From Blastobasis lacticolella (Eukaryota; Arthropoda; Insecta; Lepidoptera; Blastobasidae), in assembly GCA_905147135.1 (NCBI GenBank), contig LR990050.1, positions 15,498,001-15,562,000 on the forward strand: a stretch of DNA of 64,000 nucleotides, read 5' to 3'. The notes beneath the pieces are model-generated. The model did no database searches. It saw only the letters and a program-made list of their open reading frames with translations, and was not told the origin of the DNA. Each line of letters begins with the position of its first letter. The first letter of the stretch is position 1. This document shows, piece after piece, positions 23,052-35,458 of the stretch. The position numbers and the translations under genes were made by a program.

Positions 23052-25598
23052 GTTTTAAACTACAATACTGCAATTTTTTATCAAAATCCTTGCAGTAAAC
23101 CAGTATAAAAGACCTTCTTATTCTTAAACATTTTTGCGTTTATATTATGTGTAGGTTTGGTAGGATTGTAAAATAGTATTGTTAACGAAACTTGGTCCTC
23201 GCTTGCTAAGTCCGAGAATTCGGCACAAAAAGCGGGCGGGCTGATCAAACTAGCGCGCTATCTGACCGGCCCGTGTCCGCTGCCTTGTCATGTAAATTAG
23301 TTGGCTTTACGGCCAGCCCCACAAAGCAATGTGATTAATTTCCTGCCCCCATTCCGCCTTCCATTCCTGGCCTATGTCGCTAATAACAACAAATTGTGGT
23401 TTCATTTGCATAAGATTATCGCAATACGGAGTTTTGTTGTGTCCACTGCCGGCATTGGGCCTCATAAGGCCGAATAGCGATATTTTTGTTCCAAAATTTC
23501 AACAATATTAACAGCTATTAGTGTCCGGCAAATTATAATGTAGCCGTAACCCCTTCTACTTCGCATCGATAAGAGTTTCAATCCGGTTATGTTAATTTGA
23601 GACCATAACTCAAATAGCAGAGGAGCCCCGCGAATCAACTAGGGTTAATGTCGACGAGTCGATTTAATTCGCCCTTCGCCCAGGTAGATCTCGATCAACC
23701 GAATTCAGCGATCGCCCCAAGAAATCTGCAAACATCATTATCATGCTCTTGTCGGTCAAGCAATCGCCACTCCTCCGCCAATCTTCTCTCCTATCTGCTA
23801 ACCTCTTCTCTTTTCTAGTAATCACCTGCGTTTACTTTATGTCTTTCATCTACAAACAATCCCGCAAGAAAATGACTCTTCGCAACAGTTAACAACTTTT
23901 CTATTCTCTACAAATCTCACCAAATCATCGAAAATTAACTTTATGTCGTGGACAAAAGCAAATGATGACACATTTCAAAATGGGCTTTGATATCGACGAC
24001 TATAATATATTATGCAGCGTTCCTTTTTATCAGTGTGAATAATATTAAACCATGTAAGGCAGCCCAGGATCGCAGGTCTATATCATGTTCACTAGAATTT
24101 ATCTCTCGGCGAAGTTATAGACAACCACGGTAGACAACTCAAGCGAGTTTTTGCAGATATACCGAAACACATTTTTCAAATAGTTAGAGCAAAAAAACAT
24201 AATCTTTCTTCTGAGAAGTCGGGTAAAAATTGTTCGTAGGACAGTTTTCCTGTCTTTCGTTACACTTATTTATTTATTTACATTAAGGATTTTATTTAAC
24301 AACACCTAACAATAAAACATTGAATTTTAAAAAATAACCTTACCCTAAAAACCCTAACAAATTCGACCCAGGTCCCCCGAATTTGGAAAGGTGCCCAGAA
24401 GGCTGGCCGCGTTGCCCAGCTGGATAGCGTTGCTTATATAAAAAGAGGCTAGCCTTCTGGTCATTCGTAATTTGCATTTACATACAACATTGTAACATTA
24501 CAGTTTCAATCATTTGGTTACAACTAAAATTATAGGTACATCATTTGATATACATTTACATCCAACACACTCTTGAAATCCTTCTTACATACTCGCAAAC
24601 AAATCACACTGTGGGAACTAGTAACCACGTTTGACTCCGAAAACACTCTCCTACGAAAAAATCGCAACCACTCAACTGTTAACTTTACCAAATCATATTA
24701 AGTATGAGGTGCCAAAGCGCGAAAGGCATTAGCAGGAAGCGGCTTCCCTTTATCAGTTTCGACGCCAGCCAGTCTTTTATCATGTTCACCAGAATTTATC
24801 TCGGGAGTTGCTTCAGACGCAAATGACAGGCATTAAGGGGGATGGCTTCGTTAACCCTCGCACGAGCACATGTTGGTGTTACAAGTTTCAGCAAATTGTC
24901 TCCATTTAGGTGATTTCGGTAGCATTGTGAGCGGAACGACGCGGAATACGTCAGATTAGTTTAGCGATGGCGGTTGCGAGTAGCCCGCTACGGTTTTGGC
25001 GGGAGAGATCGCGGCTACGAGGAGGCTACGAATGTGCTACAAGTACTAATGTGGATTTGAGGAGGCTGTATGTTTACTGATGTTGGCCTGTTATTTTATA
25101 GAGAGGAAAGATTTAAATGTTTGTTTTAATGGATATATTTAAAAACTAGGTACTCAACCGATTTAAAAAAATATGTTACTCATTGAAAGCCACATTATCA
25201 GGTAACATAGGCCATAGTTTTTCCCGAAACTCATTGTGGTTTCCACGGGAACGGGACCGGGACGCAATAACAGAATTTTACACGCGAACGAAGTCGCAGG
25301 CAATAAACTTAGTGGTAAATAAAAACAATGGCTACGATTTTCACATTACCCACGGGTACTTATTCGGAAGTCGACAATATATTCAATACTAATAATTATT
25401 GCGTGTATTTACGCACATTACAAACGCTAAGACAATTATTATTACGCGCTTATTGAAGGCTTACATGTAACACAGACACCGCTGCCTCAATTACATTAGA
25501 ACCTCCCCAGTTAGGACCATTACGTGCGGAATTGGATACGAACAAGCAACTGATTGACATTGACGCACACCCGAACCGTACGCACATTGTAAACTGTG

Positions 25599-25772
25599 TA
25601 TAAATCGATGCTGTTCTAATAACAGACTCAGTTCGGAAGAGCACAGTCACTCGCGTCGCAAGGATTTAAGTGGAATAGAACTCTGCCACACAGCTGCGGT
25701 AGCGAGAGGCGGACGCCTACGTGGAGTTTCGTGGAAAGCGAATGAGGACGTTTTGTGGTTTTGCGATCGGGA
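25599..25772 (+). promoter_or_regulatory. Candidate TATA/initiator promoter with 10-codon first exon, copy 2
   Basis: TATAAA at 25,599-25,604, TCAGT at 25,628-25,632, ATG at 25,742, donor gtgagtga after 25,772. All elements, the 10-codon reading MRTFCGFAIG and the donor are unchanged from copy 1. Between them there are two or three substitutions and a 3-base deletion in the presumed leader. Confidence 0.4.
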
Positions 25773-25867
25773 GTGAGTGAATGCAATGCACGATGTTGCT
25801 GAATGCCAATGACCGATGCGCGTTGACGCTAAAGTCATATTTGGCTAAACCTGAGCTGCGTACGATG

Positions 25868-26138
25868 ATTCCGATTGGTGGTAGCCTGAGAAGTCCGCCT
25901 GGTTGAGTACCACCACCTTATCTATTTCTGCCACCACAATGCTTGCATTGTTATGTTCCGGTTTGAAGGATAAGGTAGCCAGCGAAATTAAAGGCATCAG
26001 GCATTTCATCTCAGTGAACACAATTACATTTTTTTTACCTGTAACCTAAATGTATGAATTGTTTATGTTATGGGCGACAGTTACCACTTACCATCAGGTG
26101 GGCTGTCTGCTCGTTTGTCAAAGCGTAGCATAAAAAGG
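25868..26138 (-). repeat. LINE-C 3' region, in duplication copy 2
   Basis: Colinear with 22,288-22,556 (tgagtaccaccaccttatct, caatgcttgcattgtt, accatcaggtgggctgtctg). Confidence 0.75.
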
Positions 26139-26499
26139 TATTCCTCTATATAGACTAAAAATAGCATACCTTCGGTCATCTCAGCCCCCTCTCGTAATAT
26201 TCTCCACTGAACGCCTGATTCGTAGGCGTCTAATCTAGGCGGATAAACCGAAATGCGAGTGAAATCTCATTACACGTGCGCTCGTTGCTCGTAATTGTTA
26301 ACACATAATGCTCGTCAAGTCAGTCTAGAGGCTCTATTTATATCAGATTCCAATATTAAAATGTTTGAAGGTCATATTGGGTTATAAGATGGGTTATTAA
26401 AATCCTTGCAGTAAACCAGTCTAAAAGACCGTCCTATTCTTAAAATCTTTTGCGTTTTTATTGTGTGTAGGATTGGTAGGATTGTGAAATAGTATTGTT

Positions 26500-29400
26500 G
26501 AAAAGCGTGATATTACTCGTATGTATGATGTTAAGATAACTCATTACTAGTAGGTCAGTCTGTACATATTTTTTTGTTGCAAAAGGCGGTGTATTAGTTA
26601 TTGTTGTTAGGTGATGTATTGTATTGAATTTTTTTTTTTTATCTTGTATATATATAGAGAACTAAGTAAATATAAAAAATGGTAACACAATATATCTCGG
26701 GACAACTTTTGACAGCAAAAATCCTCAAAAATTTTTTTTTACTTTTGTACTTTCTTTAGATTGCATCCTATCGTAAAGTTACTTCATAAAAAATTAAAAA
26801 GCATAAAATTCTGCTTCTAATGAGTACCAGAACTTAGTAATTAGGTTAAGCCATTTAAAAGAAAACCATCTTCAAATACGGGCGCGGGCGGCAGGACGTC
26901 AGGTTAGACTTTTATTGGGTCTCCTTACCTATGAAATTGACGTTTTTTTGCAAATATTTTTAATTGTTAATAGATAGCTGACATGTCAAGAATAGATCTA
27001 TGATGATTTAATTCCCAGAAGCATTTTATTAACTTCTTATAAGGGTTTGAAGATACCCCTTTGAATTTGTCGTCAATGTTGTCTCTTTAACTTGTTGTAA
27101 TTTTATGAAGATGTTAACCAGTTAGCATAATGTTGTCCAATTATAACTACGAAGTCTTAATTCATGATTCACGAACTAACTCCCACTCCTGGCAACGAGA
27201 GCGACGACTACTCACGTGCTGTGCGGGGGCTCACTGGGCTCCGTTCGAAATCTTGTGTTTTTTGAATGGGAGCGTAACATCTACGTCTAAACAAATCGCA
27301 TCGCAATTATAAAATCACCTCTTGGGCTCCGAATGTAAAAACAGTATTTTGTATGCCTATATTTTTTTTTTCATTCAACTCTGCAGTGCAAAACAGTACA
27401 AAATTATATAAACATTGGGAACTCTTGTCCAGACAATCGGCAGCGCGAGCCCGAAGCCTCCGCGCCCGCGTTGTGCCGTCCGTCATTTCATGATCTTAAA
27501 TTTTTCATTAGATAATTTTGCAGTTTCAAATTTTGCGTGTTCAGAGTCCAAAGTTGTCAAGATAATAAAAACGCATACACCACCTTTTGCATCATACCCC
27601 TCAGCTTCGAACCTCTACACACCGACAGAGAATTATTTCTCGCGAAAGCCTCTGAGCTCATCCGACCCACATCGCGGCTGTATGCGATCCCGCATTGTAA
27701 ACTCCACAGAGACGGTGCTTCGACGTTGACAAATTACCTGAACTCGGCTCGCGACGCCGGGGGAAATTATTTAAAACACTCGGGATCCCGGATAGGGTGT
27801 TAGGCTCGTTGCATGAGAGAAAAAAAAGGATTACAACCCCGCTGAAATGGACTTTCACCTAATTTCAGCACGAATACCGCTTCCGTAATGTAATCAGTGT
27901 GGCAGCCTTCCGGCAACGCCCTGTTGCCTTTGTATACAAAGTGTACAGGATTAAATTATCGTCCAAAGGCTCATGCGAGATTACAGGAGATTTGTATTAA
28001 CTATTAAGAAAGGTTGGAATTTAATTTCGTTGGAAATAAAGCCACGATTCAGCACTGTCTAGACCAAGCCCTCTGGGAAAACTTTTTCTTATTTGTGAAG
28101 GTTAATACAGTAACAGCTATTCTGATAATGCTTGTTCCTTGTTAATTACAGCAAAAGACAAAATACTTTGTCGAATAAAGAGGCTACACAGAGGTTCTAT
28201 TACAGCGCGTTTAGCACACAGTGTCTCTTGCATAGAAATTCAAACAAAGAATTCAAATTTAAAAGATTATAGTAGCGGCGATAATTCTCATAGGAACCTA
28301 GTTGAATGGGGAATGGTGTTAATTGAAAGGTAAAATAAATAATAAGGTGTTTAATTAAGATAAATTAAAAAACACTTTTCAAACTAGTTCTACTACAGTT
28401 AAAGCTAAAAAAACACAGAGTCGCCAGAAATTATATATATGCCGTTATTATATTTATAATATGTACATCAAACATATTTAATAATTTACTGCAAAATCGA
28501 TGTGATATACTAGATATTCGGTTTATAAATGATACGGATTTGAATAATTTTTTTTTTATTTTTTTTTATCATACAAATATGGTCCGTACGAAAGAAAAAA
28601 AAGGGTAGATAGGGGTAAAGTAGCCTACTACTTTGCCTCTAATACCCTTTTTTTTTGAGTTTAAACGATCCCAATATTATAGCGAACAAAACAAAAAAAT
28701 AATTATTTAAATCGGTCTAGCCGTTTTCGAGTTTTAGCAAGACTAACACACTGCAATTGATATTTATACAGGGTGCCCGGTAATAAATGAATAACCTAGA
28801 AATGTCTTATAGTATAACTTAGGGCCTTTTAGAAAAAAAATACGAAACAAAATATATCATAAGTATAGTACCTAAGTTATGATTTTTTAAAAAGAAAATA
28901 TATTTTTTTTCCTTATATTACTTTTATGAACACTACGATCAGAAATGAATAGATTCCATCGGTCTTTGTTATTTTATAAGTATACACTAACTATGCTAAT
29001 AGATAAACAGTAAGTAGTATGTCTAGATATTGCACTTTTTTATTAAAAAATTAGCAAATTAATTAATTTTAGAAAAAATTGCAATTTTTTTTTTAATGTT
29101 TAAACATCTTGGTTATAAAAAAATAATATATAAAATTTTGTCGGTTTCAAGTAGATTTTATAATCGTATAATTCATAAATGAATCTACAATAAATAGTGA
29201 ATTATTGCCATTAATGTAGAAAAGGAGAAAATTTTACTAAACAACAAAATAGGTAATAAGGGAACATATTTTAAATTAAACTGCTCCTGACCACTGAGGA
29301 TTAATAAAAAATACATTTATAACTCCCTAGCTTTCCACAGTACCAGAAAACCACAATTTCCAAAACAGCGGAATCCATCTTCAAATGAAGTTGAAGCAAA

Positions 29401-30774
29401 TTCATACCCGCCACGTTGTAGCCCGATAATGAATACTCGTTGCCCACAAAAATAATTTGCATTCCTTTTCATTTGCATCTATGAATGTTATCTCCGGTTG
29501 CCGGAGTCATATTTGTTAAAGAATGATATATTTTTAATTTTTTTTAATATAAGTATTATCATTTAATAAAGTAATAGTGATAAAATAAAAGTCAAGAAAA
29601 ATCAATGTAGGTACGACTCTCATACAGTATAATAACTTCTATATTACATTGTTTCGGAGGATGATTTTTTAAAAACATAATAAGTTTACTTATAGTGAAC
29701 CCATTTTTATTCATTTCGTTGCTGGCGATTCTGGGATTTTTCTAGGACTTTTTAGCTATATGCCCTTTAACTTATAACATTGCCTGATACAATTAAGTTC
29801 CACCAAGAATGCACTAAACAGAGTATTAATCAATACTTACTTACTCCCGAGTTTAAAATTAAAACAGTATTTAATTATAAGTAATTTACAAAGATTGAGG
29901 TACTTCACCCACTTTTGTACTTGTATTTGACTATAATTTTTCTAAAGGTATGCAACACTATTGTATCTTATCTTAGCTTCAACTTAACTGTCCGTTTTGA
30001 AATAACCACAGAGCAAATAAATAAAAATGTCACCCGCGAATGTAGCTAACTTTCCACATTCTTTAGAAATAACACTCAAGACTGCTCGAATCCATAGCTG
30101 CTCACACTTGAATACCACACGAATATCACCTCGAGATAATCAAAACATTTCCTTGCAAAAAACACAAAGATCCATCGGCAAATAACCGCGAATGGTTTTC
30201 CACGTTATTGTGTTCCGAAGTCGAGCATTGTCAATACGGCACCCGTTATGTACAGCCATAATGGAGCTGTTACACGAAAGGGAATCCGTCCGAGGTAAGT
30301 ATTTGCCACCCGGATAGGCAAATACAATCAAGCGATAGTATTTATAGAGATGACGAGGTCTCACTCACGTGTCGGTGGTCTGAGTAGGTCTGACAGTCGT
30401 TCGGAAACGTTGCTATGAGGTCTCAGTGCCTGCGAACGTAATCCAACTGATAATCTTAAAATATATGTAACTTCCTTGTCACCCTAATATCTAATTATCT
30501 GTATAAATATATCTACCTATAAAAGGTAAGACGTAACATAATAAACCACTGTTTCAAACATTAATCGGCAATCGGCGCTATGCGTCCGTCAAAATTAACA
30601 AAATTGACCAAGCACAGAGCAGTATTGAAAGCAGGACGTTCATTTATCAAAGAGCCGCTGTTACAAGTGTATTTTGATAACGCTACCTATACAAGTATTA
30701 CTTTTCAATACGGACGTGAATTTGTAAGGAGGTAAAATTCAAACGTATATCCGATTTCTTAGTTTATTAAAATA
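26500..30774. other. Gene-free AT-rich DNA with GC-richer block 27,160-28,080
   Basis: 26,500-27,120 and 28,340-29,400 are strongly AT-rich with long A and T runs. 27,160-28,080 and 29,400-29,520 are richer in GC with several overlapping short frames but no recognisable product. At 28,603-28,647 a hairpin (gggtagataggggtaaagta against its diverged inverse) lies between A- and T-runs. At 28,768 acagggtgcccggtaataaa looks like a mariner-type end with no partner in the window. Confidence 0.45.
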
Positions 30775-31022
30775 CTAGCCATTCTCAGCGACTTTCAGCC
30801 GCGCAGTTCAGATCTTTGTATTCCTTTGGGAACCCATTATTTTCCTGAACCCATTATTTTCCTGAACCCATTATTTTCCTGATTTTCCTGAAAATTTGTT
30901 GCTCGGTGATAATGTAGCATTATATTAGTAAAATATTTTTTTTAAATCGGTCCACTAGTTTTTCAGTTTATTCATTACAAACAAAAATAGAAATCTGTTC
31001 TCTTTATAATATTAGTAAAATA
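30775..31022 (+). repeat. RTE-like LINE 3' tail with a 17-bp triplication
   Basis: aatcggtccactagttt, agtttattcattacaaac and ctttataatattagtaaaat are standard endings of RTE-type tails. Inside, gaacccattattttcct is repeated exactly three times in tandem at 30,830-30,880. Confidence 0.7.
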
Positions 31023-31879
31023 TAGAATTTTAAAAAATGTTTTCAAATGAAACACTAAAAATATTCATTGCAGATAATTAATGGTATGGACCTTATTGAA
31101 GTAAATTGAAATTAAGGTTGATTTAGTTCGATAAGGTTGCATCCCATTCTAAACTCAATAGGCCTTAGATCAAATAGAACTATATAATTGTGCTAATAAA
31201 TAATGCTAAACCTGTCATTTGGATTTACTTAAACCATTCTAATGGCGCGCGGATACATTAACTTAGAGGTGGCTAAATCCACAGCGATTCCGACAATATG
31301 GCAACACGCAATATCAGTAACAATTTCGGGTTTCTCAATGGCGGCCCCGCGATTTGCTGATACGGAAATTTGAATACAGATATGAATATTTTACGCACTG
31401 CGCAAATTCCACCCTCTTCCTTTTTGGAAATTATTCCTACTTATCTCGCTACTAATGCCTTCCAGATACATTCAAGTCACTTCTGTCTACGTCGTCTTTT
31501 GATGACGAAGGGTTAATGGTTTAAATTAGACCGACGTAGACACGTCTCAGTCTCTACTACCTATCTGGTAGCGTTCAAAAACACCGACATATTTATTTTA
31601 CGCAAAACGGAGCCCATTCCTTTTAAAAATAAAACAATGATTTACAATATCCCTGCGTGAGAGACAGTGTTTTACAGATCACCAGGCCCATTGGAATGTA
31701 CCCAAGCAGAAGAAATTATTATTCTTTAATATAAACACATCAGAGTAGTAAATTACATATTCAGTTCCGACTTTCCGTGGTATACATGTGGAAATTACTG
31801 ACAACGGCGACAGCCTACAGCTCTTTGCTGTTTAGCTATCTACCAATCTCAAGTTCGGGTAGTATATCTAGTCAAAGCA
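31023..31879. other. No recognisable gene
   Basis: Moderately GC-richer part at 31,240-31,560 (gtggctaaatccacag, gcggccccgcgat). No long frame and no repeat recognised. Confidence 0.45.
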
Positions 31880-32375
31880 AAGACTGCAGCCAAGAAACTG
31901 GGTATCATCTCGAAGGTCATGCGCTACTTCACTTCAAAGCAGTTGTACTCGTATATCAAGCACAGTCGGATACTGAATGGAATATTGCTGCCACCTCTTG
32001 GAACAATCAGCCAAATACCAACCGACCTAACCGACCGAGGCTAAGCCGCAGAGCTTCGAGCATCGGCGTAGTGTTGCGCGTCTATCGGTCTTCTTCGCGT
32101 TTCATTTCAGAGAGTGTGCGAAGCAGTTGCAATTGCACTACCTTAATCCGCTAGCTGCATTCCATCGCCATAGGGAAACGCGTTCTGGGCGGACGTTTCA
32201 TCCTTTTGTCTTGAAACTTTGAGCTATCCGCACTAACCGCTTTGGTTCAACCTTTATAATGCGTACGGCTAAGGAATGGAACATGAATATGTTCGACAGG
32301 CATGCTCCATCTTCGGCCGAATCATTACTTTAAATACCACCAGGTAAAATGGCTGTCAAAGGCCTGCCTAGTTCT
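31880..32375 (+). pseudogene. LINE reverse transcriptase C-terminal remnant, frameshifted
   Basis: Three frames must be read in turn. First AAKKLGIISKVMRYFTSKQL, then AQSDTEWNIAATSWNNQ and SRRASSIGVVLRVYR, then FHRHRETRSGRTFHPFVLKL, a stop, and IRTNRFGSTFIMRTAKEWN. The order matches the region after the catalytic domain in Jockey/CR1-like LINE ORF2 (AKKLG...RRYFT..Q...LYKAQVRP..EYCSHLW...RR..SL..FYR...FL.RTA.EWN). Between AKEWN and the tail at MFDRHAPSS a stretch is missing. Two frameshifts, a stop and a deletion make it non-functional. Confidence 0.75.
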
Positions 32376-33225
32376 ATTAAATAAACTATTAAAATGTGCG
32401 ATTCTGCCTTTACACATCCTAGACTCGACTGTTAATGTTTGCTTCGGGGTGTTTATCTTCGTTTGTAACAAGAATTGTATAACATTGCTATAACTCTGTG
32501 AAATAAAAGAGACAGTAAAAACTTAAGTTAGCACATAAACTCAAGTTATGCTTTTAGAAGTTATATGTTTATTAGAAGTCCCGCGCCGCCAGTTTACGTT
32601 CTTTGCGCCCTGTCTAGCCTAGCCTGGCAACCGTTCAAACTGGAATACGACAACGCAACCAAAAACAAGTTGGCCCGAATACCCTTTACTCGTCGAACTA
32701 TTCAAAGTTAAAAACACGGTCCAATGGTCCACCGTCTGCTACTTTGTTGTTACTTTAATAAGATTTGCGTCAGTCTCCAACAACGCCATCCTGTCCGCAT
32801 CAAGTTCGCAGTCCCAACTTTCAAAGCATATTTTAAACAACTGATGGCCAACAGACTGTTTGTTACGAGATAACTAATTAATGTCTAAGTTAAAAGTATG
32901 TTGCTTGCGGCATCTTGCGTTACGTTTATAAAAGCCTCGTGTTTTCCAGAGAATTTGTATTTCATTACTATTTTTTTAAATGCGATCTAGTGCCTTCAGG
33001 GTTCAGTTCGTTTTCATTTAAAAGGAAATCTTTGAAAGGAAGCGAAATGCGAAAAATTCGTAATGTTAGCTAATTAAATATCGCCCGAAGCATCAGCTGA
33101 GTCCCTTTTAAAAGATCCAAGGTTTATATTTATTGCGATACCTAACCTAGGTAAATATTGATTTTATTTGAGCAACATTGGCTCAAACATTTACGTTTTA
33201 TAGATATTAAATAAATATATCGCAG
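32376..33225. other. No recognisable gene
   Basis: Mixed composition. A short frame at 32,302-32,493 begins in the LINE remnant. Nothing else recognised. Confidence 0.45.
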
Positions 33226-33255
33226 CTATGTATTTTTCACGTTCGCGAAATCTAC

Positions 33256-33604
33256 GCCAACGAAATGAAAATGCTGCGGTGGATATGCGGAGTTACGCAG
33301 CTCGATCGAGTACGTAATGAATACATCCGTATCAGCCTTGGTGTGAGGGATATTGTTGACAAGATTGAAGAGGCTTGCCTGTGCTGGTATGGTCACGTGT
33401 TGCGTAAGCCTCAGGGATACGTGGGAAATAGGTGCCTGAAACTGCCGGTATCAGGAAAGAGGTCCCGTGGGCGACCCAAAAAGCGATGGATTGACATCCT
33501 AATTGCGAGAGTCACCGGTTTACGAGCAAGTGGAGATGAATGGGTAGGAAAGCGGACCCTGGCAGAGGCCGGGATAAGCGGTAAGAGGATGATGATGATG
33601 ACGA
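33256..33604 (+). pseudogene. LINE (RTE-type) ORF2 C-terminal fragment
   Basis: Open reading from NEMKMLRWICGVTQLDRVRN through CWYGHVLRKPQG, SGKRSRGRPKKRWIDIL and AEAGISGKR, then a (GAT)n stretch. MLRW..GVT..DR.RNE.IR...V....DK..E..LRWYGHV.R.........RGRPKKRW is the usual C-terminus of RTE-type LINE proteins. The start is truncated and the frame has no stop or shift, so the insertion is fairly young. An imperfect duplication ctatg-attttt-acg at 33,226-33,241 and 33,611-33,625 fits a target-site duplication. Dead on arrival: no endonuclease or catalytic RT domain. Confidence 0.85.
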
Positions 33605-33625
33605 TCGTAACTATGAATTTTTACG

Positions 33626-34104
33626 CACAGATTTAGTTATTTGTAAGGCTGCTTTTATTTATTTTATTTATCTTAGTTATCTGTAATTGTTTTATGCAGA
33701 ATTAATACCTAGTTATACTAAGACATGACTACATATTTAACTCTACACACCCAACACTGATTCTTGAGCATGTAATGTTGTATTGCGTCGGAAATGTGTT
33801 TATCACCATTTAGATAAACTATATTTTTATTATATACCTACCTACATTAGACGTATCGGTACTGTTAATTACCTATACGTCTGGTCAGAGAACCGTTTAC
33901 TAGAGAAATTATAGGGGCCAATAACCACAGACACATTGGGGATATCCAACGTGAATACCGATAATATTCTTTTTGTTGATTTTATGGACACAAAGCCAAA
34001 GAAAGCGGCCGATGTCACGAAAGGTCACACGTGTCTTTACAAATACAGTGCCATCAACTTATAATACATATAATCGGTTGACAAAATCGGAACTAATATT
34101 TAGC
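33626..34104. other. No recognisable gene
   Basis: AT-rich with no recognised repeat. Confidence 0.4.
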
Positions 34105-34345
34105 TTGTGTGGTGTGGATGGTGTACTGCCTAGATTGTCCATCAAATTGTCTCGTGTCAATCAAATTGTAGCCAATTCAATTGACAATGTAATTGGACAA
34201 TCAGATTGGCTATATGATTGGACAACCGGATTGCGTGGAGTGGTTGGTGTACTGACTTAATTGGCAACCAAATTGTCTGTGTCTGATTAGATTGTGCCAA
34301 TTCAATTGGCAATTTGATTGAACAATCGGACAGATTGTGTCGTAG
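34105..34345. repeat. CCAAT/ATTGG-rich tandem repeat, period about 126 bp
   Basis: ggtgtactg recurs at 34,120 and 34,246, each followed by aaattgtct-gtgt, gccaattcaattg and a gaacaat/ggacaatc ending. Seven CCAAT or ATTGG pentamers lie within about 180 bp, and gccaattcaattggc is nearly palindromic. Either a minisatellite or a cluster of CCAAT-box-like sites. Confidence 0.6.
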
Positions 34346-34724
34346 TGAAGGGTCTTAAAATTACAGAGTGAAACACGCAGCTCTTCATAACTGGCGACAT
34401 CATGAACTGAACAGATAAGTAAGTCCGCTGGAGTCTATTTGCTCATTCTGTCATGAAAGCTGGCAACTATTCGGCAACTTGTTAAATTGCTTCCTATTGA
34501 TTGTCGGATTGTTTCTCGACGAACTTGAGTCAATAGGCTCTTCGTTAGAGCGAACGTTTCCTCTGTGAAAAGAGACTTCATATAACAGTGGACGGAACTT
34601 GTACAGTGTACGGTTGGCCAAGAAAGTGTTTATTCAGCCGGAGGTTGAAAATCAGTTGTACTACTTATAAATAAAATTGAGGTAAATAATATTCTGGGCT
34701 GAACTTAAGTGACGTTTGGTGGAT

Positions 34725-34775
34725 AGATAAAGACTTTATTGCTCATAAAACAAAACAATATAAATCACGTTCAAT
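34725..34775 (-). repeat. LINE 3' tail end
   Basis: ggatagataaagactttatt is the inverse of the aataaagtctttatctatcc ending found on insect LINE tails. Short and unaccompanied. Confidence 0.35.
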
Positions 34776-35260
34776 AATAAGGAAAAGCAGCCAGAGAGAT
34801 GACCAGAGACATGTACATAAATGTACTTAGGTATACTTACTAAAATTAAGTTTGTAAATCTTTCGCAAAAACTATTTGCAAAGGTTAATCTTAAAACTTT
34901 GACGTTTTGATTACACGGGAGGTTTTGTAAATACTGATAAACATTTTTGTCCATCTTTAGATACTTGATAAATCAACTTTAAACTTATAACATCTTGAAA
35001 CTAGAGCCTTTAAAGTCATGTGAAGCTTTGATATTTATATGGTATAGGCAATACTAGTTTTTGTCGCCGACTTCGTCCGCACAAAATTTATTTGTGCCGT
35101 GTCCCACGGTAATCAAATTGTATTCCAAGACAATAGGTTCACTAGTTTTTGCTTGAACAGAACTTTCATCAAAGCTTCATCGCAACAGAATAAACGACAT
35201 GCGCGTGCATGTGTAAAAAAAGGTAAATACTGTATGCAAAGGTAGTGTTCTAAGTTTAAG
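34776..35260. other. No recognisable gene; RTE-tail scrap near 35,065
   Basis: Contains cgccgacttcgtccgcacaa at 35,066, a common RTE-tail phrase, in otherwise unique AT-rich DNA. Confidence 0.4.
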
Positions 35261-35369
35261 TGCCTGCCAAGTGTAGAGATTATGGCAATGACCTCCCCTT
35301 TCATTGTTTCAACCTCCTCTTTCAAGAGGCTCTAAGACTGTAGTGGACTGTTATGGGCTGTGATGATTA
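35261..35369 (+). repeat. SINE-A, 5'-truncated
   Basis: tgcctgccaagtgtagagat, tatggcaatgacctcccctt, then gtagtggactgttatgggct and gtgatgatta. Contains a 20-base insertion relative to the other copies. Confidence 0.75.
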
Positions 35370-35458
35370 AGGTGATTAAACGCTTGCTTTATCGATATCG
35401 CTTCGGTGGTATCGCTTCCAGTATCTGTAGTTATTATTGCTACATTTTCATAACAAAT

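Larger units (their letters stand above)
19582..23183. repeat. Tandem segmental duplication, copy 1
   Basis: Starts at aacgaaacttggtcctcgct and ends at agtattgtt, directly abutting copy 2. Alignment by eye is near colinear over the whole 3.3 kb with scattered substitutions and small indels. It carries one extra 246-bp SINE-A (22,806-23,051). The unit contains GC-richer unique sequence (19,620-20,560), a block near 20,770-20,870 (aggtgcccagaaggctggcc), an RTE-like scrap near 21,660-21,720, the promoter-like site at 22,014 and a LINE-C fragment. Confidence 0.9.
23184..26499. repeat. Tandem segmental duplication, copy 2
   Basis: Direct orientation, 3,316 bp, from aacgaaacttggtcctcgct to agtattgtt, after which similarity to copy 1 stops (gaaaagcgtgatatt). 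The junction shows only a 2-3 base microhomology (tt/gtt). By eye a few percent of positions differ from copy 1. Confidence 0.9.

Noticed and set aside
31777..32154. 125-codon gene
   Set aside because: Most of the frame is one of three frames of a broken LINE; the ATG lies upstream in unrelated DNA.
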